Positions 43,957-53,108 of a stretch of 64,000 bases of DNA are shown in pieces. Each line of letters opens with the position of its first letter. Within the stretch, counting starts at the first letter, position 1. Below the pieces are notes generated by a model. That model worked only from the letters and a program-made list of their open reading frames with translations. It did no database searches and was not told where the DNA came from. Source of the stretch: Reyranella sp. (GTDB lineage Bacteria > Pseudomonadota > Alphaproteobacteria > Reyranellales > Reyranellaceae); contig NZ_SCVH01000105.1 of NCBI RefSeq assembly GCF_004296935.1, positions 1 to 64,000 on the forward strand, given 5' to 3'. Position numbers and translations under genes: made by a program.

Positions 43957-43973
43957 ATCTTTCCTCCCAAACC

Positions 43974-44046
43974 TGTCATCCCGAGCGCAGCGAGGGATCT
44001 TTCTTGTGGCCTCAAAGATCCCTCGGGCGGCGCCCTAGGGATGACA
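43974..44046. repeat. Palindromic intergenic repeat
   Basis: TGTCATCCC (43974-43982) and GGGATGACA (44038-44046) bracket an inner AGGGATCTTT/AAAGATCCCT-type pairing. The element fills the gap between the flavoprotein and receptor genes and resembles genome-wide short palindromes of alphaproteobacteria. Confidence 0.7.
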
Positions 44047-44053
44047 CTTCGTG

Positions 44054-45544
44054 TCAGTTCTTGCCCGAAACGTAGCGCCCGGCGCCGTCGCCCGCCAGCT
44101 TGCCGAGCACCGCGCCGGAGACCAGCCCGGTGCCGCCGGGGTAGTTGTGATAGAACAACCCGCCGACCAGCTCGCCGGCCGCGAACAGGCCGGGAATCGT
44201 GTGGCCGTCGGTGCTCTCGACCTCTCCCTCGGTGGAGATCTTGAGGCCGCCGAAGGTGAAGGTGAGGCCGCAGGTCACGGCATAGGCCTCGAACGGGGCC
44301 TGGTCGATCGTGTTGGCCCAGTTGCTCTTCGGCACGGCGAGACCCCGCGTGCTGCGGCCGTCCTTGACCGCCGGGTTGAACGGCACCTCGGTCATGACGG
44401 CGGCGTTCCATTCCTTGATGGTCTTGAGAAACGCCTGCGCATCGACGCCCTCGAGCTTGCCTGCCAGCTCCTCGATCGTGTCGGCGCGCACCTTGGTCAT
44501 GCGCTTGATGCGGTACTCATCGCGCAGCTTGTCGAGCACTTTCGAATCGAAGATCTGCCACGCAAACTGCTGCGGCTGCGACAGGATCACGGCGCCGTAC
44601 TTGGCATAGGTATAGTTGCGGAAGTCCGCACCCTCGTCGACGAAGCGCTGGCCGTTGGCGTTCACCATGATGCCGAGCGGGTAGGAGTGCTTCTGGAAAT
44701 TGTCGCCGACTTCCAGGTCGCCGAACTCCGGCGCGTTCATGTCCCAGCCCACGGCATGACCGCCCGACCAGTTGCCGTGCGGCTTGGCGCCGATCGCCAG
44801 CGCCATGTTGATGCCGGCGCCGGTGTTGAAGCGCGTGCCGCGCACCTTGGCGAGATCCCAGGTCGGTCCCAGGTAGCGCGTGCGCATCTCGGCGTTGCTC
44901 TCGAAGCCGCCGCAGGCCAGCACGACAGCCTTGGCGCCGATCCTGACCTTGCGGCCTTTATGTCTGGCGATGACGCCGCGCACGACGCCGTCCTCCTCGA
45001 TCAGCGACACCGCCGCCGTCTCGTAGTGGATCGGGATGCCGGCCTTCACCGCCGCCTTGTGCTCGAGATCGACCAGGCCCGGCCCGCCGCCCCAGGCTTC
45101 TACCGCGAGGCCGCCCCAGAACTTGTACTTGCCGTTCACCTTGAAGGCCTGGCGGCCGTAGCTCGGCTGGAAGCGCACGCCCTTGGAGCGCATCCACTTC
45201 AGCGTCTCGAAGCTCCTGCCGATCAGGATGTCGGTGAGCTCGGGGTCGCAGCGGTAGTTGGTGACGCGGCCCATGTCGTCGAGGAACTCGTCGGCCGAGT
45301 AGCTGCCGAAATCGACGTCGCGCTTCTCGTCTTCGGTCAGGTCGTAGAGCTGGACCAGATCGTCGACGCCATGGAACACCACGCGCATGGCGCCCGCGGT
45401 ATAGGTGCTGTTGCCGCCGCGCTCTTCCTCGGGCGCCGCCTCCAGCATGGCGACCGTGGCGCCCTTTTCGCGGGCCGCCAGGGCCGCGCAGGCCGCGGCA
45501 TTTCCTGCACCCACCACCAATACATCGACCTGAAAATCGTCCAC
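44054..45544 (-). CDS. TcuA-like FAD-dependent oxidoreductase
   Basis: A 496-residue flavoprotein of the fumarate reductase/succinate dehydrogenase flavoprotein family. The FAD loop is VDVLVVGAGNAAACAALAAREKGA; the C-terminal FAD motif is TIPGLFAAGELVGGLFYHNYPGGTGLVSGAVLGK; NSTYTAGAMRVVF near residue 45 and the middle portion match tricarballylate dehydrogenase TcuA. TcuA oxidises tricarballylate to cis-aconitate. The TctC-type receptor next to it would supply such a substrate. The family also contains 3-ketosteroid dehydrogenases, which this resembles less. Confidence 0.82.
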   Translation of the reverse strand: MDDFQVDVLVVGAGNAAACAALAAREKGATVAMLEAAPEEERGGNSTYTAGAMRVVFHGVDDLVQLYDLTEDEKRDVDFGSYSADEFLDDMGRVTNYRCDPELTDILIGRSFETLKWMRSKGVRFQPSYGRQAFKVNGKYKFWGGLAVEAWGGGPGLVDLEHKAAVKAGIPIHYETAAVSLIEEDGVVRGVIARHKGRKVRIGAKAVVLACGGFESNAEMRTRYLGPTWDLAKVRGTRFNTGAGINMALAIGAKPHGNWSGGHAVGWDMNAPEFGDLEVGDNFQKHSYPLGIMVNANGQRFVDEGADFRNYTYAKYGAVILSQPQQFAWQIFDSKVLDKLRDEYRIKRMTKVRADTIEELAGKLEGVDAQAFLKTIKEWNAAVMTEVPFNPAVKDGRSTRGLAVPKSNWANTIDQAPFEAYAVTCGLTFTFGGLKISTEGEVESTDGHTIPGLFAAGELVGGLFYHNYPGGTGLVSGAVLGKLAGDGAGRYVSGKN

Positions 45545-45590
45545 GTGGCGCTCCTCGATTCTGGCCCCAACTTTGCGTTAGAATAGCGCA

Positions 45591-46247
45591 ATGGGTGATC
45601 GTTTCGACCGTCTAGGGGTCCGGCATGCCAATGTCGAGGCCCTGCTGCGCAGGCCGGGCATCGGGCACAACAACGGCCCGACATTCGACATGTCCTGGGA
45701 GGCCTGGGTGTGGCGTCGTGCCAGCGCCAAGGCCTGGAAGGCGCCCAAGCCCGAAGTGGCGATGCTGCGGCTGAAACGGGCCGAGCGGCTGGGCATCACT
45801 TATAAGGAACTGACCTCGGCGCTGATGGATTCTGGCGCCCATCTCGGGGCCGCCGTGCTGCCGCTGTCGCTGGCTGCCCGCGTGCGCCGCGGACCGAACC
45901 GCGAAATCGTCGTGGAGCCACGCAACAGCATCGCCGACCTCGTCGCGAAATTCCGCGGCCGCCTCTTTATCCTGGGCGACCTCGATGCCGTGCCGGCGAT
46001 GAGCGAGGCCGAGCGCGCCGAGTTCCTGTTGCTGCTGAACCACGCCTTCGACGGCAAGGTCGAGGCGGTCGGCTGGGGCCATGACGGCCCCGCCATCCGA
46101 AGCATGCTGAAGGCCAATGCGCTGCCGCACCAGGAAGCGTTCCTGGTGGGCTCTGGCATCGGCCATCGCGTGCTGGGCGAGTCGGCCGGCCTGCCGCTCA
46201 CCAAGGACATCGATAGCTGGCTAGCCTCTGGGAAATCCTCATCCTGA
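45591..46247 (+). CDS. Conserved protein of unknown function
   Basis: A 218-residue soluble protein I cannot assign. It carries RPGIGHNNGPTFD near residue 22, a GHNNGP motif found in many alphaproteobacterial and phage proteins of unknown role. The rest is amphipathic, with no signal peptide or membrane segment. The last 50 residues contain an Ala/Gly-rich stretch (FLVGSGIGHRVLGESAGLP). Divergent from the TcuA-like gene with 46 bp between starts. A palindromic repeat overlaps its final codons. Confidence 0.65.
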   Translation: MGDRFDRLGVRHANVEALLRRPGIGHNNGPTFDMSWEAWVWRRASAKAWKAPKPEVAMLRLKRAERLGITYKELTSALMDSGAHLGAAVLPLSLAARVRRGPNREIVVEPRNSIADLVAKFRGRLFILGDLDAVPAMSEAERAEFLLLLNHAFDGKVEAVGWGHDGPAIRSMLKANALPHQEAFLVGSGIGHRVLGESAGLPLTKDIDSWLASGKSSS

Positions 46248-46348
46248 GGAGGCCGCGTAGCGGCCGTCTCGAAGGATGGGCCCCAACGACGATATAGGTT
46301 GCCGACCCTTCGAGACGCGTCCCTGCGGGACGCTCCTCAGGGTGAGGT
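46239..46348. repeat. BIME-like inverted repeat, copy 1
   Basis: A TCCTGAGGAGG ... GTCTCGAAGGATGGG arm faces a CCCTTCGAGACGCGTCC ... GCTCCTCAGGGTGAG arm. The same design occurs at 62029-62140. It overlaps the 3' end of the unknown gene and stops just before the CoA-transferase gene. Confidence 0.8.
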
Positions 46349-46382
46349 TATGCTGTTTACGCTGGGTGCGGTAAACGAAGGC

Positions 46383-47573
46383 ATGACCTCATCGTTTGAA
46401 CCGCCCCTAAAAGGCGTCCGCGTCGTCGAACTCACCCACACCATCCTTGGACCGTCGTGCGGCATGATCCTGGCCGATCTCGGCGCCGAGGTGATCAAGG
46501 TCGAGCCGGTCGACGGCGACCGCACACGCAAGCTGCGCGGCTTCGGCGCCGGCTTCTTCGGCTACTTCAACCGCAACAAGAAGAGCCTGGCGCTCGATGC
46601 CGATGCGCCCGAGGGCCGTGCGGTGCTGGTGAAGCTGCTGCAGTCGGCCGACGTGCTGATCGAGAACTTCGCCCCGGGTTCGATGGCCAAGCGCAAGCTG
46701 GGTCCGAAGGACCTCGAGAAGATCAATCCGCGCCTCGTCTATTGCTCGCTGAAGGGCTTCCTGCCCGGGCCGTATGAAAAGCGTCCGGCGCTCGACGAGG
46801 TCGTGCAGATGATGGGTGGCCTCGCCTATATGACCGGGCCGTCGGGACGGCCGCTGCGCGCCGGCACCTCGGTGGTCGACATCATGGGGGGCATGTTCGG
46901 CGCCTTCGGCACGGTGCTGGCGCTGAAGCAGCGTGACCGGACGGGCAAGGGCGGGCTGGTCGAGAGCGCGCTGTTCGAATCGGTGGTCTTCCTGATGGGC
47001 CAGCACCTCGCCATCACCGCGATCAATGGCGCGCCACCTCCGCCGATGCCCGAGCGCGTGAGCTCGTGGGCGGTCTACGAGATCTTCAATACCTCCGACG
47101 ACCTGCAGGTCTTCGTCGGCATCACCAGCGACGGCCAATGGAAGCGCTTCTGCGAGTTCTTCAGGCAGCCCGAACTTGCCGCCGACCCCAGGCTCGCCAC
47201 GAACAACCTGCGCATCGAGGCCAGGCCGTGGCTTGTCCCCAAGGTCGCGGCGGTCTTCAAGGCCTACACCAAGGACGAACTCGAACGGATGTGCCTCGAG
47301 GCCGATGTCTCCTTTGCACCGGTCGCCCGGCCGCAGGACCTGTTCGACAACCCGCATCTGCTGGCCAACGGTTCGCTGGCACCGACGATCCTGCCCGGTG
47401 GCGTGAAGACGCGCCTGCCGCTGCTGCCCTTCCAGATGTTCGGCTGGCGGCCTCCGCTGCTCCGCGATCCGCCGGAGATCGGCCAGCACAATGACGAGGT
47501 CCTGGCGGAGATTGGCTACGACAAAACCGGCGTGGCTGCGCTCAGGGCAGCGAGACTGTTGGGGCCCCAATAG
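46383..47573 (+). CDS. Class III CoA-transferase (CaiB/BaiF family)
   Basis: A 396-residue enzyme moving CoA between organic acids. It begins with GVRVVELTHTILGPSCGMILADLGAEVIKVEP; the catalytic aspartate follows at about residue 170 (TSVVDIMGGMFG), and LLQSADVLIENFAPGSM is conserved. ATG 46383 is chosen because ATG 46350 and earlier codons fall in or beside the BIME-like repeat. It could activate an acid imported by the TctC system, but this is inference. No partner gene is present. Confidence 0.87.
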   Translation: MTSSFEPPLKGVRVVELTHTILGPSCGMILADLGAEVIKVEPVDGDRTRKLRGFGAGFFGYFNRNKKSLALDADAPEGRAVLVKLLQSADVLIENFAPGSMAKRKLGPKDLEKINPRLVYCSLKGFLPGPYEKRPALDEVVQMMGGLAYMTGPSGRPLRAGTSVVDIMGGMFGAFGTVLALKQRDRTGKGGLVESALFESVVFLMGQHLAITAINGAPPPPMPERVSSWAVYEIFNTSDDLQVFVGITSDGQWKRFCEFFRQPELAADPRLATNNLRIEARPWLVPKVAAVFKAYTKDELERMCLEADVSFAPVARPQDLFDNPHLLANGSLAPTILPGGVKTRLPLLPFQMFGWRPPLLRDPPEIGQHNDEVLAEIGYDKTGVAALRAARLLGPQ

Positions 47574-47604
47574 GGCCAGCCTAAGCAGGACCGATTGGGG
47601 GCCA

Positions 47605-47615
47605 CGATACAGACG
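47605..47615 (+). promoter_or_regulatory. CGATACAGACG motif upstream of small membrane protein
   Basis: The 11-mer CGATACAGACG starts 119 bp before the start at 47724. An identical 11-mer starts 124 bp before the start of the small exported protein at 52790. Related words (GATACGGGCGG, GTACACAGGCG) follow within 70 bp. Confidence 0.4.
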
Positions 47616-47723
47616 AAACAATTTCACGGCCCGGCAATACTTCGATGATACGGGCGGCCGGTACACAGGCGTCACCGGCAAGGGCAAATCCGCCCCGGCC
47701 GCTTCGAGACACCGGGGATAATC

Positions 47724-47915
47724 ATGTTCCAGATCATCGGTTCCTTCTTGGCCCTTGCCACCGTCATCGCCACCCTCTCCGCGGCGCCCGTCTACGGCCT
47801 GTTGTTCGCCCTCGCCACGCTCGGCTGGGTCGTCAAGGCCAAGCCCGCCCAAGCCACCGAAATCCAGTACGACGCCCCGCAAGGTGGCGTCGTCATTTCG
47901 GCCCAGTTTCGCTAA
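47724..47915 (+). CDS. Small membrane or exported peptide
   Basis: A 63-residue protein with one long hydrophobic N-terminal stretch (residues 1-40) and a polar tail ending VVISAQFR. I do not recognise it. It could be a membrane peptide, or be cleaved after AKPAQA near residue 44. It lies convergent to the hybrid kinase gene and has the CGATACAGACG upstream word shared with the peptide gene at 52790. No strong ribosome site; the start is the first ATG. The 105 bp to the kinase stop hold no clear terminator. Confidence 0.5.
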   Translation: MFQIIGSFLALATVIATLSAAPVYGLLFALATLGWVVKAKPAQATEIQYDAPQGGVVISAQFR

Positions 47916-48020
47916 GTCTTCGCTGATCCAGGCCGGCGCCGCCCGCGAGGGCCGCTCGCCGGTTTGCTCCCGGTCCGCGTTTGCGGTCCAGGTCGAGCCA
48001 CTCCCACCAGCCCCAAAGTC

Positions 48021-51000
48021 CTATCCGATCTCCGCCTGCGCCCGTTGCACCTCGACGGCCAGCGGCCCGAGGCTGTCCTGGCAGGCCGCACGGTCGCCCG
48101 CCTTGGCGGTCCGTTCTAGCATGCCCGCGGCATCGCCCAGCGCCCGGGCGCCGACCGCCAGCGCGCTGCCCTTGAGGCGATGGGCGGCGGCGGCAAGGGC
48201 AGGCAGGTCGCCCGCCGTCATGGCCGCCTCGATGTCACGGCGCGACTCGATGGCGGTCGCGGAAAATTTGCGCAACAGATCGCGCCGGGCCGCCTCGTCG
48301 TCGGCAATCCAGGGGTCGAGCACGCTGCGGTCGATCGCCGGCTTGGCGCCGGCGTCGCCGTGCAGCCAGCGTTGCAGGGTGGCGCGCAGGCGGGCGAGGC
48401 TGACCGGCTTGGAGAGATAGCCGTCCATGCCGGCGGCCCGGCAGCGCTCGTCCTCGCCCGCGAGCGCGTTGGCGGTGACCGCGACGATCGGCGTGTGCGG
48501 CCGGCCGCCGGCGGTCTCGAGACGGCGGATTGCCGCCGTCATTTCGAAGCCGTCCATCTGCGGCATATGGATGTCGGCGAAGACGATGCCATAGCCACCG
48601 CTCTGCCACGCCTGCAGGCCGGCCAGGCCGTCGGCCGCCGAGTCGGAAGCGACGCCGAGCGCGCGGAGCTGGCGGACCAGCACGTCGCGGTTGATCGGGT
48701 GGTCGTCGACCACCAGCACGCGGTTGCCGGCAAGGCCCGCCAGTCCGTTCGTGGCCGCCGCTTCGGCTGCGGGCCGGTCGATCAGGGGCAGGTCGATCAG
48801 CGGCGAGTCGGCCGGGGCGGCCAGCAGGGTGAGCGTCACGGTGAAGGTCGAACCGGCGCCGGGGGAGCTCTCGGCCGACACGTCGCCGCCCATGAGCTGG
48901 GCGAGGCGCCGCACGATCGAGAGCCCGAGGCCGGTGCCGCCGAAGCGGCGTGTCGTCGAGCTGTCGGCCTGGGAGAAGGGCAGGAACAGTCGCGCCCGTT
49001 GCGCCTCGTTCATGCCGATGCCGGTGTCGCTCACCGACAGCACGACGCGCGTGCCGCCTTCGCCCAGCGGCTCGGTGCGGGCGCGGATCATGGCGCCGCC
49101 GCGATCGGTGAACTTGAGCGCATTGCCCAGGAGATTGAACAGGATCTGGCGCACCCGCGTGGGATCGCCCATCAGGGCGTCGGTCGATCCCGGGGCGACG
49201 GCGGCCACCAGCGACAGGCCCTTGCGCTCGGCCTGCGGCCGGAAGGTGGCGATCGCGCTCTCGACCAGGCCGGTCAGCGAAAACGGGGCTTCCTCCAGTT
49301 CGAGGGCGCCGGCCTCGATCTTGGAGAAATCGAGCAGGTCGTCGATGATCCGCAGCAGTGCCTGCGCCGACTCGCGCATGGTCGCCACCGTGCGCGCTTG
49401 CGTCTCGTCCACGCCTTCGGCTTCCAGCACCTCCATCATGCCGAGCACGCCGTTCATCGGCGTCCTGATCTCGTGGCTCATGGTGGCGAGGAACGTCGAC
49501 TTGGCCTGGTTGGCGGCCTCGGCATCGGCACGCGACTTCTCGGCGGCGACCAACGCCCGTTCGAGTTCGCGCTGGTGATGGCGCTCTTCCGACACGTCGC
49601 TGACCAGCACCACGGCGCGCCGGTCGGCTTCGTAGCGCATCGACACGCGTGCCCATTTCCCGGGACCGTAGGAGATCAGCGCGGGCCGGCCGGCGCGCAG
49701 CGTTGCGAGCTGCCGGTCCGCCCAGCCGGCGGGGTCCTCTTTCGGTGGCGCCGCCCCGACTTTGGCGGCGTGCAGCACGGCCGCCGGATAGGCCGTGCCC
49801 GGCGCGACGATCTCGGGCATGTGCTGCATGAAGCGGCGGTAGGCCTCGTTGCACAGGATCAGCTTCTCGTCGCTGTCGAGGAAGGCGATGCCATCGTCCA
49901 TCGCCTCCATGGCGAGGATCAGCCGCTCTCGCGCCTCGGCGACCTCGTCGCGTGCCGTCTCCAGTTCGCGCTGGCGCGCCTTGACGTCGCTGAGGTCGGT
50001 GACGAGGGTCACTACGCCGCCTTCACGAGTCGGATGCTTGGCGATGCGGATCCAGCGACCTCCGCGTGTGGCCATCTCGCGCTCGCCGAACGAGGTGCGG
50101 TGATGCGCAACCATCTCGGCGATCCATGCCTCGCCGCGTGCGGCGCTGTCGGGCCTGACGAGTCCGCGCCGCAGCATCTCGCGCAGCATCTCTTCATGGG
50201 GCATGCCGCGCACGAGCAACCCCGCGCCGCTGCCACCGGCAAACGTCTCGTAGGCATCGTTCCAGACGATCAGGCGGCCTTCGCCGTCGTGAATCGAGAA
50301 GCCGGAGGGGAGCGCCTTGATCGCGTCGTCGAAACGTTCGCGCTGGCGTGTGGCCTCGGCACGGGCGTTCTCGAGTTCCGTCACGTCGCGGTGCATGACC
50401 AGCCGCCAGCCGTTGGCCAGTACGGTAAGGGTGAACTGCAGCGTGCGGTCGCCGCGCTTCATCAAGGTCCAGCCGTCGCTGCCGGTCTCGAACAGGCGGC
50501 GCTGCGAGGCGATGAATTCGGCGCGGCGCGCGGCGTCCATGACGCCGAAGTCGCCGCGGTCGATTTCGTAGCCGAGCATCGACCAGACGTCCGGCAGCTT
50601 CGCCAGGGTCTCGCGGCTCATGTCGTGGAACTTGACCAGCGCGTCGTTGAGGAACAGCCATTTGCCGTCGGCGTCGTAGACGACCATGGCATCGGGCATT
50701 TCGTTGAGCATGGTCTGCAGGTCGCTGCGCGAGCGTTCCAGCTCCTGCTCGCGCTGCTTGAGTTCGGTGATGTCGCGATAGGTCACGAGCAGGCGTCCGT
50801 CGGCCAGCGCGTGCGAAGTCACCTCCAGCATGCGGCCGTCGCGGCCGGTCCGCGTGAAGGGCGTGCCGCTGCCGCTCAGGACCAGGGCGGTACGGCGCTC
50901 CGCCTCCGCCTCGAGATCGGCCGGCGGTCCGAAATCGCCGCGCAGGAGCTGATAGCGTCCGAGCTCGCCGAGGCCGGGGTGTGCCGCGATCGTCGCCGGG

Positions 51001-52556
51001 TCGAGATCCAGCAGGCGGCGGAAGGCGGCGTTGTGGAACAGCAGGCCACCGTCGGGGGTGTAGAGCGCGGCGCCGTCGCCCATGTTGTCCAGGACGGCCT
51101 GCATCGTGGCGCGCGTCTCCACCAACTCGGCCTCGCGCACCTTGATGTCGGTGATGTCGGGCAGCAGCGAGACCGTGCCGCCGTCGCTGGTCCGGCGGTT
51201 GAGCAGCCGGGTCCACCGGCCGCCATGCGTCGGGATCTCACGGTCGACGCGGCCCGACCGGAAGAGGGCGAGCGTGTCGGTGATCGCCTGGGCGTGATTG
51301 CCCTCTGCCGACAGCATGTGCCCGGCTTCGATATAGTCGCGGATGCCGTCTTCGAACTTCTCGCCGGGGGTGACCGCGCGCGCGATGTTGCGCATGCGCT
51401 GGCGATAGGCGTTGTTGCAGACCACGAGACGCTCGTCGGCATCGAAGGCGGCGAACGGCTCGTCAAGAGATTCGATGGCATCGACAAGTCGCCGGCGGGT
51501 GTTCTCGGCTTCTGCGCGCGCCGCGTCGATGTCGGTGAGGTCGCGATGGACGGTGAGCACGCGCCCGCCGGGCAGCGGCCGGTAGGTCACCTCGACGGTG
51601 CGGCCGGTGACGGTGCGGCGTCGCTCGGCCGGCTGGCCGGGCGCGTCGAAGCGGGCGACGCGGCTTGCGATCCAGCCTTCGAGGCCACCCGGCAGCGCCT
51701 CGATTGGGCCGTAGTCGCCGCGATGGGCGCGGAAGCGGACGATGTCGGAGAAGGTCGGCAGGGTCTTCAACAATTCGTCCGGCATGTCGTGCAGGCGGGC
51801 CATCGCCCGGTTCTGGTAGAGCCAGCGCCCGTCGCCCTCGTAGAGCATGGCGCCGTCGCTCATGTTGTCGAGCACGGTGCGCATCGTGTCCTGGGCGAAG
51901 GCCACGTCGCGGTGCGCCTCGTCGAGCGTCTGCGACATGTCCGACGCGGCGAGGTCGCGCGCGATCTGCTCGCGCATGCGGCGGCGCTCGAAGTGCGCGA
52001 ACAGGTTGATGATGACGAAGAAGCCGAAGGCGATCGCGGCGAGGCCAACGGCCGGGCGGCTGCCGTCGTCCAGCACCAGTACGGCACAGGTCGGCAGCAG
52101 GGCCGCCGCCGCGACGAGGATGAAGGTGCGGCCATCGAGCCCGCGCGATGGCGACCAGCCGCCGATCAGGCAGAGCGCGAAGGTCCAGAGCGTGCGTTCC
52201 TGGTCGGCCGGCAAGGTGGCGAAGAAGCCGCCCATCAGGCCATTGGCGAAGGTCGTGGGCACGGCGGTGACGGTGTAGAGCCAGCGCCAGCCCGACAGGC
52301 TCGCGGCGCCGGGATCGCGCTTGTGCGCGACCTGCACACGCCACGATCCCCAGACCGAAACCAGGTAGACGACCGCCGGCACGAGGAACATCCAGAGCGG
52401 CGCGATCCCGGCATAAAGCGAGGCCGCCACGGCCGCGAATATCGGCAGGGCGACCAGCTTGGGCAGGATGGGAATCTCCACCAGCCGGTCGGTGATGATC
52501 CGCTCGACCCGCTTCGGGTCGATGCCGGCGATGTCCAACTGGTTCATGTCGATCAT
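48021..52556 (-). CDS. Large membrane-bound multi-PAS hybrid histidine kinase with REC and HPt
   Basis: A 1511-residue phosphorelay sensor. An N-terminal block of about five hydrophobic segments (residues 30-190) and a linker are followed by about six PAS domains (repeated VLDNMSDGAMLYEGDGRWLY, AIESLDEPFAAFDADERLV-type starts, 230-1000). HisKA has ATMSHEIRTPMNG (His near 1025); the ATPase has NALKFT, SDTGIGM and GGTGLGLS; the receiver has FADIHMPQMDG (Asp near 1326); the HPt domain has AHRLKGSAL (His near 1458). All phosphorelay residues are present. No output regulator is adjacent; the OmpR-type gene at 53926 is close. Start ATG 52556; ATG 52547 is an alternative. Its promoter region holds a symmetric operator-like array. 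Confidence 0.9.
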   Translation of the reverse strand: MIDMNQLDIAGIDPKRVERIITDRLVEIPILPKLVALPIFAAVAASLYAGIAPLWMFLVPAVVYLVSVWGSWRVQVAHKRDPGAASLSGWRWLYTVTAVPTTFANGLMGGFFATLPADQERTLWTFALCLIGGWSPSRGLDGRTFILVAAAALLPTCAVLVLDDGSRPAVGLAAIAFGFFVIINLFAHFERRRMREQIARDLAASDMSQTLDEAHRDVAFAQDTMRTVLDNMSDGAMLYEGDGRWLYQNRAMARLHDMPDELLKTLPTFSDIVRFRAHRGDYGPIEALPGGLEGWIASRVARFDAPGQPAERRRTVTGRTVEVTYRPLPGGRVLTVHRDLTDIDAARAEAENTRRRLVDAIESLDEPFAAFDADERLVVCNNAYRQRMRNIARAVTPGEKFEDGIRDYIEAGHMLSAEGNHAQAITDTLALFRSGRVDREIPTHGGRWTRLLNRRTSDGGTVSLLPDITDIKVREAELVETRATMQAVLDNMGDGAALYTPDGGLLFHNAAFRRLLDLDPATIAAHPGLGELGRYQLLRGDFGPPADLEAEAERRTALVLSGSGTPFTRTGRDGRMLEVTSHALADGRLLVTYRDITELKQREQELERSRSDLQTMLNEMPDAMVVYDADGKWLFLNDALVKFHDMSRETLAKLPDVWSMLGYEIDRGDFGVMDAARRAEFIASQRRLFETGSDGWTLMKRGDRTLQFTLTVLANGWRLVMHRDVTELENARAEATRQRERFDDAIKALPSGFSIHDGEGRLIVWNDAYETFAGGSGAGLLVRGMPHEEMLREMLRRGLVRPDSAARGEAWIAEMVAHHRTSFGEREMATRGGRWIRIAKHPTREGGVVTLVTDLSDVKARQRELETARDEVAEARERLILAMEAMDDGIAFLDSDEKLILCNEAYRRFMQHMPEIVAPGTAYPAAVLHAAKVGAAPPKEDPAGWADRQLATLRAGRPALISYGPGKWARVSMRYEADRRAVVLVSDVSEERHHQRELERALVAAEKSRADAEAANQAKSTFLATMSHEIRTPMNGVLGMMEVLEAEGVDETQARTVATMRESAQALLRIIDDLLDFSKIEAGALELEEAPFSLTGLVESAIATFRPQAERKGLSLVAAVAPGSTDALMGDPTRVRQILFNLLGNALKFTDRGGAMIRARTEPLGEGGTRVVLSVSDTGIGMNEAQRARLFLPFSQADSSTTRRFGGTGLGLSIVRRLAQLMGGDVSAESSPGAGSTFTVTLTLLAAPADSPLIDLPLIDRPAAEAAATNGLAGLAGNRVLVVDDHPINRDVLVRQLRALGVASDSAADGLAGLQAWQSGGYGIVFADIHMPQMDGFEMTAAIRRLETAGGRPHTPIVAVTANALAGEDERCRAAGMDGYLSKPVSLARLRATLQRWLHGDAGAKPAIDRSVLDPWIADDEAARRDLLRKFSATAIESRRDIEAAMTAGDLPALAAAAHRLKGSALAVGARALGDAAGMLERTAKAGDRAACQDSLGPLAVEVQRAQAEIG

Positions 52557-52569
52557 GCTGGGAGCCCGA

Positions 52570-52676
52570 TGTATCGGCCGTGTGTCGCGGACCCGGCGCT
52601 TTGTATCGTCGAAGTCGCGGGCAGGGCCCGACGATACACCGGCGACACGAACCGGCCCAATCCCGCGATACAGACG
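52570..52676. promoter_or_regulatory. Symmetric TGTATCG operator array in a divergent promoter
   Basis: TGTATCG occurs at 52570 and 52602, and its complement CGATACA at 52632 and 52666. TGTATCGTCG (52602-52611) and CGACGATACA (52629-52638) form a perfect 10-bp inverted repeat with a 17-bp spacer, and the outer pair is centred on the same point. A TGTGTCG at 52581 and CGACACG at 52643 add weaker copies. It lies between the kinase (leftward) and the peptide at 52790 (rightward). Confidence 0.55.
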
Positions 52677-52789
52677 GCACACCAAGCCGGGTGGTGCGAC
52701 ACCGCCACGACTTGGGACACGGGCATGATCCTCCCATCGACGGACCGCATGCCGCGGCTCCCGTCAAACCATGAAACGGGAGACTGACC

Positions 52790-53047
52790 ATGCTCAAGAC
52801 CATCGCGACCTTTGCCGCCCTCGCCACCCTGGCGGCCACCACCATCGCCCCGGCCCATGCCATCCGTTCGTCGCAAGGCATGAGCCTCAACGGCGTCGGC
52901 GAGAACGGCATTGGCGTCAACGGCGGCGGCAACAATGGCTTTACCACCAACGGCTTTGCCAACAACGGCGGTGGCAACAACGGCGTGGAGGACAGCTCCT
53001 CGGCCTTGTCGATCCAGGCGATCGAACTGCCGCCCGAGACCCGCTAA
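52790..53047 (+). CDS. Small Asn/Gly-rich exported protein
   Basis: An 85-residue protein with a signal peptide (MLKTIATFAALATLAATTIAPAHA) and a mature part rich in Asn/Gly: LNGVGENGIGVNGGGNNGFTTNGFANNGGGNNG, a degenerate NG-repeat. The tail ALSIQAIELPPETR is polar. I do not recognise it. A GGGAGACTGACC stretch precedes ATG 52790. It lies 62 bp upstream of the ADYC-like gene, which is exported as well, so they may be co-transcribed. Confidence 0.65.
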   Translation: MLKTIATFAALATLAATTIAPAHAIRSSQGMSLNGVGENGIGVNGGGNNGFTTNGFANNGGGNNGVEDSSSALSIQAIELPPETR

Positions 53048-53108
53048 CCGATCCTGCGAACGGCCCGTCCTCCGCGACGGGCCGTTTCCTCTTTCAGGAG
53101 CACCCGCC

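Noticed and set aside
47755-48420. 221-residue plus-strand open frame overlapping the small peptide and kinase 3' end
   Set aside because: Pro/Ser/Arg-rich shadow overlapping two better genes.
48180-52787. 1535-residue plus-strand open frame opposite the hybrid kinase
   Set aside because: Composition is that of a high-GC shadow frame; the minus strand encodes intact PAS, HisKA, ATPase, REC and HPt motifs.
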